Of a stretch of DNA of 64,000 bases, positions 41,247-51,181 are shown one piece after another (within the stretch, counting starts at the first letter, position 1; the number at the start of each line of letters is the position of its first letter). Source of the DNA: Anaerolineales bacterium UBA5195 (GTDB taxonomy: Bacteria > Chloroflexota > Anaerolineae > Anaerolineales > Villigracilaceae); assembly GCA_002412925.1 (NCBI GenBank), contig DHVZ01000050.1, positions 1 to 64,000 of the forward strand, written 5' to 3'. The notes beneath the pieces were generated by a model, which saw only the letters and a program-made list of their open reading frames with translations, had not been told where the DNA came from and ran no database searches. The position numbers and the translations under genes were made by a program.

Positions 41247-43577
41247 ATGACTTTTACTCCGCCTGAATCATCCAAAATCCTGGATACTTATCTGCTGATT
41301 GCCCAGTATCCCATGCTGGCCTCGGATATCCGCCGCCAGATGCGAGATGAGCTCTTCCACCGGGGGATTATCACGCCTGAACGCTTCGAGGCGGAGGTGA
41401 CCGAGAAAGCTGTGCTTTCGCAGCAGCGCGAGGGGATGTTCACTGCTGCCCAGAAAGAGGACGCTGCTCAATGGGAAGTCCGCTGGAACCGGGTGCAGAG
41501 AACCCTGACCGATTTCTACTTCGCCTACAACCTGCCGATTGAAATTCTCCATAACATCCTGGATGGCCTGGTGACGCACCAGGCTAACGGCGGCTTGCCG
41601 GACCACAGCCTGCCATTCAACCCGGAACTTGCGCCGCTGGAAATGGTTCTGCGACAGGCTGAAAAGTACGAAGCGCTGCCAGACGACGAGCGCAAAGCCG
41701 TGGATCACCATCTGCAGGAACTGCGCGTGGTGCTGCTTAAAAGCATGATCAGCGACCAATTGGCCTTCATTCACATTGCCAAGCGTTGGTTTACCACCGC
41801 AGATTTCAATACGATTCTGAAACACCGCATCGGCACGGGGAAAGTCGGAGGCAAGGCTGCCGGTCTGCTGCTGGCCTACAAAATCCTGCAGAACACCGCC
41901 CCCGAGATTTTTGACAAAATTGTCCTGCCACGCTCCTACTTCATGGGTGCGGACGTCTTTTATGATTTCCTGGCAGTCAACAAACTGGAATTCCTGGATC
42001 AGAAATATAAGGCCATTGAACAGATCCGCGACGAATACCCCAAGATTCAAGAACGCTATGCCAATGCGCGCTTCCCCGAGGAGGTCGCCGATCAACTGCG
42101 TGATATCCTGCGCGAAGTAGGCAACACGCCTTTGATCGTGCGCTCTTCGAGCCTGTTGGAAGATAATTTTGGCACATCGTTTGCGGGAAAATACATCAGT
42201 ATTTTCTGCCCGAACCAGGGCAACCTCACTGAGAACCTGCGCGACCTGACTCTGGCCATCCGCCGTGTTTACGCCAGCGTCTTCGGCCCGGATGCGTTAA
42301 TGTACCGCCGCCGCATGGGCCTGCTGGATTACGATGAGCGCATGGCGATCCTGCTGCAAGAGGTGCAGGGACAGCGTCACCGCCAGTATTACTTCCCGGC
42401 GCTGGCCGGTGTGGCATACAGTTACAGCCCGATTGTCTGGAATCCGCGCCTGAAACGCGAAGAAGGCTTTATGCGGCTGGTTATGGGGCTGGGGACTCGC
42501 GCCGTGGAACGCATGGCCAGCGATTACCCACGCCTGGTCAATCTCAGCCACCCACAACTACGCCCCGAGGTGATGCCAAAAGCCATCCGGTATTACTCGC
42601 AGCATTTTGTAGATGCGATTGACCTGGAGCAAAATGTCGTGACTACCCTGCCGGTCGAATCAGTCCTGGGGTCAGATTACTATCCCCTGCGCTGGATGGT
42701 TTCGGTGGATGATGGAGAAACGGTGCGCCCGCCGCTTTCCCTCGGGCTTAACCTCGACCCGGCACAACTGATCTTGACCTTTGAAAGTCTCTTGCAACGC
42801 GGTACCTTTGTGCCATTGATGAAAACAGTTCTGACCCGCCTCGCGCAGGAATATCAACGGCCCGTTGATATTGAATTCGCTGTTTCGTTCATTCCTGGCA
42901 GCGATAAGTCGGAACTTGCTTTCCACCTTTTGCAATGCCGTCCGCAAAGCCAGTGGAGCGCAGATGGTAGCGAAGCCCAATCCATCCCCACAGATTTGGC
43001 AGCCCAGGACAAAATTTTACTTTGCACACGGATGGTGCCTCAAGGGCGTGTGAGCCAGGTCGAATATCTTGTCTACGTTGATCCAAAAGCCTATCATCAA
43101 CTGGAGACACCCGGTGATTATTCCGAAGTGGCCCGTTGGATTGGACAACTAAACAAGGCCCTGGAAGGACGGTCTTTTATTTTGATCGGCCCTGGCCGCT
43201 GGGGATCCTCGGATGCCATGCAGGGAGTGCCCGTCACGTATGCCGATATCTTCAATACACGCGCCCTGGTGGAAGTGGCCAGCAACCAAGGCGGCTTCAG
43301 TTCTGAACCATCTTATGGGACTCATTTCTTTCAAGATCTGATGGAAACACAAATTTACCCGTTGGCGGTCTACCCGGATGAATCCACGGATCACTTAAAT
43401 TGGGATTTCATCGGGCAGTCTAAAAACCAGATGCCAAAATTTTTCCCTGAACAAACGGATGCCAGCCGCTGTGTCAAAGTTATTCATCTTCCAACCGAAC
43501 GCCCCGGCCATTATCTGGAAATTGTTATGGACGGCCAGCGTGGATTGGGTTACCTGACCCGCTCCAAACCGGCCTAG
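41247..43577 (+). CDS. Stand-alone PEP/pyruvate-binding (PPDK N-terminal) ATP-grasp protein
   Basis: A protein of about 776 residues from the preferred ATG 41247. The open frame starts earlier (41088), but those first 53 residues overlap the interspersed repeat at 41143 and have no family feature. The central part is a PPDK/PEP synthase nucleotide-binding domain: RIGTGKVGGKAAGLLLAYKI, VRSSSLLEDNFGTSFAGKYI. The phosphohistidine swivel domain and C-terminal PEP-binding barrel of true PPDK are absent; the C-terminus (GPGRWGSSDAMQGVPVTYAD) is a family-specific ATP-grasp region. So it probably phosphorylates or ligates some other substrate. It is of a kind common in Chloroflexota and deltaproteobacteria but its reaction is unknown. 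Confidence 0.75.
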   Translation: MTFTPPESSKILDTYLLIAQYPMLASDIRRQMRDELFHRGIITPERFEAEVTEKAVLSQQREGMFTAAQKEDAAQWEVRWNRVQRTLTDFYFAYNLPIEILHNILDGLVTHQANGGLPDHSLPFNPELAPLEMVLRQAEKYEALPDDERKAVDHHLQELRVVLLKSMISDQLAFIHIAKRWFTTADFNTILKHRIGTGKVGGKAAGLLLAYKILQNTAPEIFDKIVLPRSYFMGADVFYDFLAVNKLEFLDQKYKAIEQIRDEYPKIQERYANARFPEEVADQLRDILREVGNTPLIVRSSSLLEDNFGTSFAGKYISIFCPNQGNLTENLRDLTLAIRRVYASVFGPDALMYRRRMGLLDYDERMAILLQEVQGQRHRQYYFPALAGVAYSYSPIVWNPRLKREEGFMRLVMGLGTRAVERMASDYPRLVNLSHPQLRPEVMPKAIRYYSQHFVDAIDLEQNVVTTLPVESVLGSDYYPLRWMVSVDDGETVRPPLSLGLNLDPAQLILTFESLLQRGTFVPLMKTVLTRLAQEYQRPVDIEFAVSFIPGSDKSELAFHLLQCRPQSQWSADGSEAQSIPTDLAAQDKILLCTRMVPQGRVSQVEYLVYVDPKAYHQLETPGDYSEVARWIGQLNKALEGRSFILIGPGRWGSSDAMQGVPVTYADIFNTRALVEVASNQGGFSSEPSYGTHFFQDLMETQIYPLAVYPDESTDHLNWDFIGQSKNQMPKFFPEQTDASRCVKVIHLPTERPGHYLEIVMDGQRGLGYLTRSKPA

Positions 43578-43627
43578 CAGTAGAAGCTCTGTTTGCGGGC
43601 ACGGCGTTTTCAATCAGTTTTTAAAGC

Positions 43628-43659
43628 GGAGATCAGGTTTTACAAAAAGCCTGGTCTCT
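43628..43659 (+). terminator. Terminator of the ATP-grasp gene
   Basis: GAGATCAGG / CCTGGTCTC stem (one G-T pair) with a 12-base loop and TTCTTTTC tail, 50 bp after the stop codon. Confidence 0.65.
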
Positions 43660-43731
43660 CTTCTTTTCTGACGAACGCAGAACATTGGGAGAAATGGCGG
43701 CTATCTGCTTTCCGCGCTTATTGGCAATTCT

Positions 43732-43761
43732 TTGAATCGGATAATCAATGTCCGTTATAAT
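43732..43761 (+). promoter_or_regulatory. Sigma-70-type promoter of the DUF5946 gene
   Basis: TTGAAT at 43732 and TATAAT at 43756 with an 18-base spacer; expected transcription start is near 43768, only eight bases before the ATG at 43776, giving a nearly leaderless mRNA. Confidence 0.6.
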
Positions 43762-43775
43762 GTCTTTTGACTCAG

Positions 43776-44192
43776 ATGACTGCTTGCCCCGAATGCGGCG
43801 CCCCAGCCTGCGCGGCCCGTTTCGATGAACTTCTTTTGCTTGAATTCAGCGACACGGGCTATGGCGCTGTCCACCACCTGACAGTGCCCGCGTACATGCT
43901 CCAGCACTCCAGCAAGCTGACCAGCGAGGGCTGGCTGCACATGCGCGAGCTGCTGAAAGAATTCCCGGTCGAAAATAAGCCGCCTGCCTTTATCCGGAAG
44001 CAGAACAAAGATTTTGTAGACAGTGGTAAGCGTAAATTCAAATTTATAGCGAAGGCTGGATTGCCAATCATCAGCAAAACCACTTGGGCGAAAACCATTC
44101 TTGATGTACGCACAGATTCCGCCGAAACCTACTGCGCCGATGTGACCGAATGGGCAAGGTCGGTGCTGGATGATGCTGAGATAATCCAGTGA
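43776..44192 (+). CDS. DUF5946 family protein
   Basis: A 138-residue soluble protein. The N-terminal CPECGAPACAARFDELLLLEF, then YGAVHHLTVPAYMLQHSSKL is the DUF5946 signature (Cys pair plus a conserved H..V.AY.LQH). The Cys-rich start suggests zinc binding; the function of the family is unknown. ATG 43776 is preferred over a TTG at 43767. It precedes metH by 69 bp on the same strand, and the intergenic AAACAGGAGACAG carries the metH ribosome-binding site. Confidence 0.7.
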   Translation: MTACPECGAPACAARFDELLLLEFSDTGYGAVHHLTVPAYMLQHSSKLTSEGWLHMRELLKEFPVENKPPAFIRKQNKDFVDSGKRKFKFIAKAGLPIISKTTWAKTILDVRTDSAETYCADVTEWARSVLDDAEIIQ

Positions 44193-44261
44193 AAAAAACA
44201 ACTGGCGGCACGATTTACAAACAAAAATCTGCGTAATCTGTGGCTAAAAACAGGAGACAGT

Positions 44262-47200
44262 ATGAACCGTACCTATACCAACCGCTCGTATCTCGACGCC
44301 CTCGAAAAGAAGGTTCTCGTTTTCGATGGCGCGATGGGCACCAGCCTGCAAAACCTGCATCTGACCGCTGAACATTTCGGCGGCGAAAAGCTGAATGGTT
44401 GCAACGATTACCTGGTCATCTCATACCCGCAGGCGGTCGAGACCGTCCACCGCTCCTTCCTCGAAGTGGGCGTGGATGTGCTCGAGACAAATACCTTCCG
44501 CGCCAACCGGCTGACGATGGCCGAATATGGCTTGCAGGAGCGCGTCGCCGAGATGAACCAGACCGCCGCGTCCCTGGCCCGCCGTCTTGCGGATGAATAT
44601 GCCACCCAAACCGGCCAGCCGCGTTTCGTGGCGGGGTCAATCGGCCCGACTGGCAAACTCCCCTCCGCGGATGACCCTGAACTGTCCAATACTGGTTTCG
44701 ACGAACTGGCTGACATCTTCCGCGAACAGGCTGTTGGCCTGCTTCAGGGTGGCGTGGACCTGCTGCTGATCGAGACATCCCAGGATATCCTCGAAGTCAA
44801 AGCTGCCATTACCGGTCTCCAGAAAGCCTTCGAGGAAACTGGCATTTATGTGCCGATCCAGGCCCAGGTCACGCTCGATACCACCGGTCGTATGTTACTC
44901 GGGACCGACATGGTCGCCGCGCTGACCATCCTCGAGGGCATGTCCATCGACGTGATCGGCCTGAACTGCTCCACCGGTCCCGAGCATATGCGTGAGCCCA
45001 TCCGCATCCTCGGCGAACAGTCCACCCTGCCAGTCTCCTGCATCCCCAATGCCGGCTTGCCGCTCAACGTTGATGGGCAGGCCGTTTATCCGCTCGAACC
45101 GGAACCCTTCGCCAACGCCCTGCTCGAATTTGTCGAGAACAATAATATCTCGGTCGTAGGCGGCTGCTGCGGGACGACTCCTGCGCACCTCAAGCTGTTA
45201 GTGGAAAAACTAAATCATCATCCTCATCCCCAGCGTCCGTCGGTTGCGCTCAGTCGTCTCTCGTCTTCTATCTCGGCCATATCCATGCGGCAGGACCCGC
45301 CGCCCCTGCTGATCGGCGAGCGTTGCAATGCCCAGGGCAGCAAGAAGTTCAAGCGTCTGCTGCTCGAAGAAGACTACGACTCGATCCTGGAGATCGCCCG
45401 TGAACAGGTCACCTTCGGTGCGCACGCGGTGGATATTTCTACCGCCGTCACTGAGCGCCCCGATGAAGTCGAGCTGATGCGCAAAGTGGTCAAAAAGTTG
45501 GAGATGGGCGTCGAAGTGCCGCTGGTGATCGATACCACCGAACTGGATGTGCTCGAAGTAGCGCTCAAGACTGCTCCCGGACGCTGCCTGATCAATTCGA
45601 CTCACCTGGAGGCTGGCCGCGCCAAAGCCGACAAGATTTTTGCGCTGGCCAAAACCCATAACGCTGCCATCATTGTCCTGACCATCGATGAAAACGGGAT
45701 GGCCAAGACGGCTGCCAAAAAGCTGGAAGTTGCCAAACGGATTTATGACATCGCGGTCAACGATCATGGCCTCCGCCCCGATGCCCTCGTCTTCGATACC
45801 CTGACTTTCACGCTGGCCACCGGCGATCCCGAATTTGCCGAATCTGCCATCGAGACCATCGAAGGCATCCGCCTGATCAAGCAAAATTTTCCGGGCGTGC
45901 TCACCTCGCTGGGTGTCTCGAACCTGTCCTTTGGTCTAGCTCCGCAGGCTCGCCCCGCGTTGAATTCGATCATGCTCTACCATTGCGTGCGGGCCGGGCT
46001 GGATATGGCCATTATCAATCCGGCGCATGTCACGCCTTATGCCGATATCCCGTCCGAAGAGAAGGAACTCTCTGAAGATTTGATCTTCAACCGCCGCCCC
46101 GATGCGTTGCAGCGTTTCATCCAGCATTTCGAGAGTGTCTCACCGACCTCAGCTGAAAACACATTGGCCGACCCGACCGAGGGCATGACCCCCGAACAGC
46201 GTCTGCACTGGCGCATCGTCCACCGCCACAAAGATGGCGTTGAAGCGGATATTGATGAAATTATCAACCGTGGAGGTTTCCCCTCGCGGCATGAATGCGC
46301 CGTCCACACCCTCAACAACACCCTGCTCCCGGCCATGAAAGAAGTCGGCGACAAGTTTGGTGCTGGTGAGTTAATCCTGCCCTTCGTGCTGCAATCTGCC
46401 GAGGTGATGAAAAAATCCGTTGCCCACCTGGAAAACTACCTTGAAAAGGTCGAAGGCGTCACCAAGGGTACGGTTGTAATCGCCACCGTCTATGGCGATG
46501 TGCACGATATTGGCAAGAACCTGGTTAAGACCATCCTGGCTAACAACGGCTATACAGTCATCGATCTCGGCAAACAGGTGCCCGCCGAAACCATCATCAC
46601 CAAAGCCATCGAAGCCAAGGCCACGGCGGTTGGTCTCTCAGCGCTGTTGGTCAGCACCTCCAAACAGATGCCGCTGATTATTAACGAACTCCAGCGCCGC
46701 GCACAAAAGATTCCAGTACTGGTGGGTGGGGCGGCGATCAACCGCCGCTTTGGGCGACGCATCCTGTTCACTGACGACGGTAATTCCTACGATCCCGGCG
46801 TCTTTTACTGCAAGGATGCATTCGAAGGCCTCGAAACGATGGACCAATTGATCGACCCGCAACGCAAGCCCGCGCTGATGGAACAGATCCGCAAAGAAGC
46901 GGACATGGAGATGGGTCGCGCCTCCCAGGTGCCGGCCCACCGTCAAACGGAAGGGACGCGCTCGAGCGTGGTCCCTGCTCCGATCAAGGCGCCCCAGAAA
47001 TGGGGTGCGCGCATCGTCAAGGATATGCCGCTGGAGATGGTGCTCAAGCATCTGAACATCAACGAACTCTATCGCCTGTCGTGGGGCGCAAAAAATAGCC
47101 ATGGTCCTGAATGGGAAAAGCTGCAAAAAGAATTCAAAGCCCGGCTCGAGAAAATGACCAAGGCCGCGCTCAAAGAAGGCTGGCTCAAACCGCAGGCTGT

Positions 47201-47792
47201 TTATGGTTTGTTCCCCTGTCAGGCCGATGGTGACAGCCTGATCATCTACGACCCTGCCTCCGTTTCTGAATCCGTTTCTCCGCTTCGCCCGATGATGACT
47301 CCGTTGACCCGCTTCGACTTCCCCCGCCAACCCTACGACGATCACCTGGCCCTCTCAGATTACTTTGCCAGCCTCGAATCCGGGCAAATGGATGTGGTTG
47401 GTTTCCAGGTAGTGACGGTTGGCCTGGAAGCTACCGAAAAATTTGACAAACTCCAGGCCTCTGGTGATTACAGCGAGGCCTATTTCACGCATGGACTGGC
47501 TGTCCAGACGGCAGAGGCCACGGCGGAGTACCTCCATCAGCATCTGCGCCGCGAAATGGGCATTCTCGAAGGACAGGGCAAGCGTTACTCCTGGGGCTAT
47601 CCCGCGATTCCCGAACTGGAAGACCATCGCAAGGTCTTCGACCTGCTTCCCGTTGAAAAAGAACTCGGCATGTCCCTCAGCCCTGCCTATCAGCTCATCC
47701 CTGAGCAGTCCACGGCGGCGATTGTGCTCCATCACAAGGATGCCAAATATTACACAACTGGCGAATCCAGGGTCGAGCAGTTGATGAAATAA
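44262..47792 (+). CDS. metH: Cobalamin-dependent methionine synthase
   Basis: A 1176-residue multidomain enzyme that transfers the methyl group from 5-methyl-THF to homocysteine. Order: homocysteine-binding barrel (1-325; zinc ligands in GLNCSTGP near 235 and GGCCGT near 302-303), pterin-binding domain (about 345-605; ERCNAQGSKKFK), cap (about 640-740), B12-binding domain with the axial-ligand motif DVHDIGKN near 746-753, and the reactivation domain (about 920-1176) with GYPAIPELEDH and the C-terminal KYY. All parts are present, so it should reactivate itself with SAM. No cobalamin riboswitch is visible in front. The next gene, for a GT-C membrane protein, lies 10 bp downstream. Confidence 0.96.
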   Translation: MNRTYTNRSYLDALEKKVLVFDGAMGTSLQNLHLTAEHFGGEKLNGCNDYLVISYPQAVETVHRSFLEVGVDVLETNTFRANRLTMAEYGLQERVAEMNQTAASLARRLADEYATQTGQPRFVAGSIGPTGKLPSADDPELSNTGFDELADIFREQAVGLLQGGVDLLLIETSQDILEVKAAITGLQKAFEETGIYVPIQAQVTLDTTGRMLLGTDMVAALTILEGMSIDVIGLNCSTGPEHMREPIRILGEQSTLPVSCIPNAGLPLNVDGQAVYPLEPEPFANALLEFVENNNISVVGGCCGTTPAHLKLLVEKLNHHPHPQRPSVALSRLSSSISAISMRQDPPPLLIGERCNAQGSKKFKRLLLEEDYDSILEIAREQVTFGAHAVDISTAVTERPDEVELMRKVVKKLEMGVEVPLVIDTTELDVLEVALKTAPGRCLINSTHLEAGRAKADKIFALAKTHNAAIIVLTIDENGMAKTAAKKLEVAKRIYDIAVNDHGLRPDALVFDTLTFTLATGDPEFAESAIETIEGIRLIKQNFPGVLTSLGVSNLSFGLAPQARPALNSIMLYHCVRAGLDMAIINPAHVTPYADIPSEEKELSEDLIFNRRPDALQRFIQHFESVSPTSAENTLADPTEGMTPEQRLHWRIVHRHKDGVEADIDEIINRGGFPSRHECAVHTLNNTLLPAMKEVGDKFGAGELILPFVLQSAEVMKKSVAHLENYLEKVEGVTKGTVVIATVYGDVHDIGKNLVKTILANNGYTVIDLGKQVPAETIITKAIEAKATAVGLSALLVSTSKQMPLIINELQRRAQKIPVLVGGAAINRRFGRRILFTDDGNSYDPGVFYCKDAFEGLETMDQLIDPQRKPALMEQIRKEADMEMGRASQVPAHRQTEGTRSSVVPAPIKAPQKWGARIVKDMPLEMVLKHLNINELYRLSWGAKNSHGPEWEKLQKEFKARLEKMTKAALKEGWLKPQAVYGLFPCQADGDSLIIYDPASVSESVSPLRPMMTPLTRFDFPRQPYDDHLALSDYFASLESGQMDVVGFQVVTVGLEATEKFDKLQASGDYSEAYFTHGLAVQTAEATAEYLHQHLRREMGILEGQGKRYSWGYPAIPELEDHRKVFDLLPVEKELGMSLSPAYQLIPEQSTAAIVLHHKDAKYYTTGESRVEQLMK

Positions 47793-47802
47793 CAATTGTG
47801 AG

Positions 47803-49305
47803 ATGATTAAAATTCTGCGCCCTGAAAACTTTTCGCGTATCGCGCCGATCATTCTGGTTGCCATTTGCCTGGTCATCGGCCTGCTAACGTACAAGGATTT
47901 TGGCATTAGCTGGGATGAGCCTAGCAGCTACCAGTACGGGCGAGAGGCGCTTTCGGTGTATGCGCACCCCGGCACCGAGCCAGCCTACACCGATAGCGAT
48001 GGCTTGCTCCGGTATTACGGTGCGGCTTACCTCATCAGTGGCGCGGCGTTGGCCAGCGCCCTTGGTTTGCCGGTTTACGATACTCTGCACCTTTTCAACT
48101 TCATCGTTTACCTGTTGGGCGTCCTCGCTTTCCATGTTTTGCTCACCCGCTGGGTTAGCCCATCAGCTGCATTCGCCGCCGCGTTATTGTTTGTCAGCCA
48201 GCCCTTGCTCTGGGGGCACGCCTTCATCAACCCGAAGGACATCCCGTTCATGACGCTTTTCATCGTCAGCCTGGTGCTGGGGTTTTGGATGGTGGATAAA
48301 ATCGAGGACTCCACTGGCTGGCAGCGGATTCTGCTCCCGGTTGTTTCAGGCCTCCTGCTGGGATATGCGACCTCCACCCGGATCGTCGCCCCTTTGGCGG
48401 GAGTGATGGTCTCCCTCCTGGCTTTGTACCGTTTGCACCTGAGAGCCATTCCGTTTCTGGTCGTTTACTGGTTGGCGGCTGTGGGTGCCGTTTACGTTAC
48501 CTGGCCCTTCCTGTGGCCCGACCCGATTAACCGTTTTCTCGAGAGTCTGCGGATGATGTCTGCTTTCCCCTGGCAGAACAAGGTACTCTTCGATGGGATT
48601 TACTACAAAGCCAACAACCTGCCCTGGCGCTACCTGCCCAAGCTGATGGCTTTCCAGTTCACTGAGCCGGTTTTGCTCTTGAGCGCTGCCGGGGCAGCTG
48701 TTCTTGTTTGGAAGCTCTGGCAAAAAAAAGTCGATGCCGTTCTGCCGGTCATGCTTTTTATCTGGTTTGCCGCCCCGTTTGCGTGGATTGTCATTACGAA
48801 ACCCACCATGTACGATAACTTCCGTCAGTTTTTGTTCATCATGCCGCCCATTTTTATCTTTTGCGCCCTCGCGCTGGAAGAACTCTTTAAACGGTGGACG
48901 AGTCCAAAAATCCGAATGGCTGCTTTACTCCTCGCCGCGCTCCCCGGCCTGATAGCAGGTCTCCGCTTGCATCCGTATCAATATGTCTACTACAACAGCC
49001 TGGTCGGGAAGGTGGCGGGCCGCTACGAAACGGATTATTGGGCCACCTCCTTCCGCGAGGCGGCTGAATATCTCAACCAGAATGCCCCGCAAAATGCAGT
49101 GGTCTCAATTGGCCCGTGGGGGCTGTTTCAGGAATTCCTGCGCCCCGATTTGCAGGTTGACCGCAGCGAAGTTTCCGCAAATTCCGACTATGTCGTTATT
49201 TTTTCCCGCTGGGATTATGAAAAAAATCCTGCCTTTACCGGTGAACCGGTTTATACTGTGGGGCGCGATGGCGCAGTTTTTCTCGTTGTCCAGCGCATGC
49301 CTTGA
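47803..49305 (+). CDS. GT-C (PMT/ArnT-like) membrane glycosyltransferase
   Basis: A 500-residue polytopic protein with about 11 hydrophobic helices. The first loop GISWDEPSSYQYGREALSVY contains the acidic D-E motif of GT-C enzymes, then KDIPFMT in the fourth. The C-terminal soluble domain begins QYVYYNSLVGKVAGRYETDY. Substrates unknown. It is inserted between the two homocysteine-methylation genes with 10 bp and 20 bp spacing and no terminator, so it is co-transcribed with metH. Confidence 0.85.
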   Translation: MIKILRPENFSRIAPIILVAICLVIGLLTYKDFGISWDEPSSYQYGREALSVYAHPGTEPAYTDSDGLLRYYGAAYLISGAALASALGLPVYDTLHLFNFIVYLLGVLAFHVLLTRWVSPSAAFAAALLFVSQPLLWGHAFINPKDIPFMTLFIVSLVLGFWMVDKIEDSTGWQRILLPVVSGLLLGYATSTRIVAPLAGVMVSLLALYRLHLRAIPFLVVYWLAAVGAVYVTWPFLWPDPINRFLESLRMMSAFPWQNKVLFDGIYYKANNLPWRYLPKLMAFQFTEPVLLLSAAGAAVLVWKLWQKKVDAVLPVMLFIWFAAPFAWIVITKPTMYDNFRQFLFIMPPIFIFCALALEELFKRWTSPKIRMAALLLAALPGLIAGLRLHPYQYVYYNSLVGKVAGRYETDYWATSFREAAEYLNQNAPQNAVVSIGPWGLFQEFLRPDLQVDRSEVSANSDYVVIFSRWDYEKNPAFTGEPVYTVGRDGAVFLVVQRMP

Positions 49306-49325
49306 TGGGTAGAAAGTGAATTGAA

Positions 49326-51176
49326 ATGGCACAAAACTTATTAGACCTCCTGGGACAGACCACCTTGCTGGCCGATGGCGCGATGGGTACGATGCTCAAC
49401 GCGCGCGGTGTCAGTTTTGAAAAATGTTTCGACGAATTGAATCTCACCACCCCGGCGGTTGTGGCAGATGTGCATCGTGAATACATCGAAGCTGGGTCGC
49501 AGATCATCTTGACCAATACTTTTAGCGCCAACCGCTACAAATTGGAAAGATTTGGCCTACAGAATCAAGTTGCCGCGATTAACACTGCTGGTGTGGAACT
49601 TGCCAAACGCGTAGCGGCAGCCTCTTTTAAAGAAGTCTTTATCGCCGGGGATATGGGCCCGCTGGGCGTACGCCTGGCTCCTTTTGGCCGCGTGCAAATC
49701 GAAGATGCCCGGGTCGCCTTTGCCGAACAAGTCGAGGCTCTCTGCGCTGCCGGGGCAGATTTAATCGTCATCGAAACCATTGCTGATTTGTATGAAGCCC
49801 GCGAGGCTGCGCTGGCTGCGAAGCAGAATTGCTCCAAGCCAGTGGTTGTCTCCGTAACCTTTACCCGCGACGACCGCACCATTTTGGGTGATAACCCGGC
49901 CAAAGCAGCACATGTCCTGGCTGAAACCGGGGCGGATGTCATCGGCGTCAACTGCTCGGGCGGCCCGGCCCAGCTTTTGCGGATTCTACGTCAGATGAAG
50001 CAGGCTGAACCGGATATGAAATTCTGGGTCAAGCCCAATGCAGGCTGGCCTGAACAGGTTGGCGGGCGCATCATGTACCCGGCTGACCCGGAATATTTCG
50101 GCGATTACGCACTTGCCTTCCGTGAAGCGGGCGCAAGTATTGTCGGTGGCTGCTGTGGAACGACTGCTCGCCACATCGCCGCCATGCGCAAAGCGCTGGA
50201 TTCCGCCCCGGCAGTGAAGCTTGATATTCTCCAGACTCCCGATGTATCCGAATTTTCAGAAGTTTCTGAAGCAGAACCGTCGAGCAAGCTGGCTCAGAAA
50301 TTGGCTGCCAGTAAGTTTGTCATCGCCGTTGAAATGGACCCGCCGCGCGGCCTTTCCACGCACAAGTTGATGGCGGGCGCCTCCCTGTTGGCTGAAGCTG
50401 GTGCAGACGTGATCGACGTGGCTGACAGTCCCATGGCGCGCATGAGAATGTCGGCCTGGGCGGTTTGCGATATCGTCCAGCGCAAGGTTAATGTTGAAAC
50501 CACGCTGCACTTCCCCACGCGCGGACGCAACCTGCTGCGTGTGCAGGGTGACCTGCTCGCCGCGCACGCGCTCGGCATTCGCAACGTGTTCGTTGTCATG
50601 GGCGACCCCACCTCAATTGGTGACTACCCCGAAGCTGCCGATAATTACGATATCGTTCCATCCGGGTTGATCAAGCTGGTTAAACTGGGATTCAACCTTG
50701 GGGTCGATCATTCCGGGACCAGCATTGGGCAGCCGACCAGCTTCTTTGTCGGCGCGGCGCTCAACCTGGCTCCACAGAATGTCGAATCCGAAATCAAGAA
50801 TTTACGACGGAAATTGAACGCGGGCGCCGACTTTTTCTTGACCCAGCCCATTTTCGATCCACAATCTGCAGAGACGCTCCTGAAGCGTTATGCCAGCGAA
50901 TATGGCAAGCTGGACAAGCCCGTTTTAGTGGGCATCATGCCGCTCTTCAGTACCCGTCATGTGAACTTTTTGCACCATGAAGTGCCGGGTATTAGCATCC
51001 CCAATCCAATCCGTGCGCGCATGGAAAAAGCGGGCGAGGCAGGCGTTAAGGAAGGAATTCTCATCACCGCTGAACTGGTGGAAAAAGTCAGGCCCTGGGC
51101 CCAGGGCATCTATATCATGCCGCAGTTCAATCGTTATGATGTGGTGGCCGAGATGATCGAGGTCGTGAAGGTTTAA
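49326..51176 (+). CDS. Bifunctional homocysteine S-methyltransferase/methylene-THF reductase
   Basis: A 616-residue fusion. The N-terminal homocysteine-binding domain (1-290) has zinc ligands in GVNCSGG near 208 and GGCCGT near 274. The C-terminal MTHFR-like TIM barrel (about 325-610) has FVIAVEMDPPRGLSTHKLM, MGDPTSIGDYP and the DFFLTQPIFDPQSAE block. This is the YitJ/BhMT-MTHFR architecture seen in Bacillus and Chloroflexota; it links methyl-THF generation to homocysteine methylation. Together with metH it gives a complete methylation pair in one transcript. Confidence 0.92.
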   Translation: MAQNLLDLLGQTTLLADGAMGTMLNARGVSFEKCFDELNLTTPAVVADVHREYIEAGSQIILTNTFSANRYKLERFGLQNQVAAINTAGVELAKRVAAASFKEVFIAGDMGPLGVRLAPFGRVQIEDARVAFAEQVEALCAAGADLIVIETIADLYEAREAALAAKQNCSKPVVVSVTFTRDDRTILGDNPAKAAHVLAETGADVIGVNCSGGPAQLLRILRQMKQAEPDMKFWVKPNAGWPEQVGGRIMYPADPEYFGDYALAFREAGASIVGGCCGTTARHIAAMRKALDSAPAVKLDILQTPDVSEFSEVSEAEPSSKLAQKLAASKFVIAVEMDPPRGLSTHKLMAGASLLAEAGADVIDVADSPMARMRMSAWAVCDIVQRKVNVETTLHFPTRGRNLLRVQGDLLAAHALGIRNVFVVMGDPTSIGDYPEAADNYDIVPSGLIKLVKLGFNLGVDHSGTSIGQPTSFFVGAALNLAPQNVESEIKNLRRKLNAGADFFLTQPIFDPQSAETLLKRYASEYGKLDKPVLVGIMPLFSTRHVNFLHHEVPGISIPNPIRARMEKAGEAGVKEGILITAELVEKVRPWAQGIYIMPQFNRYDVVAEMIEVVKV

Positions 51177-51181
51177 TCAAG

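Noticed and set aside
44193..44261. Looked for a cobalamin or SAM riboswitch before metH
   Set aside because: The 69-bp gap has no conserved B12 or SAM box and is too short.
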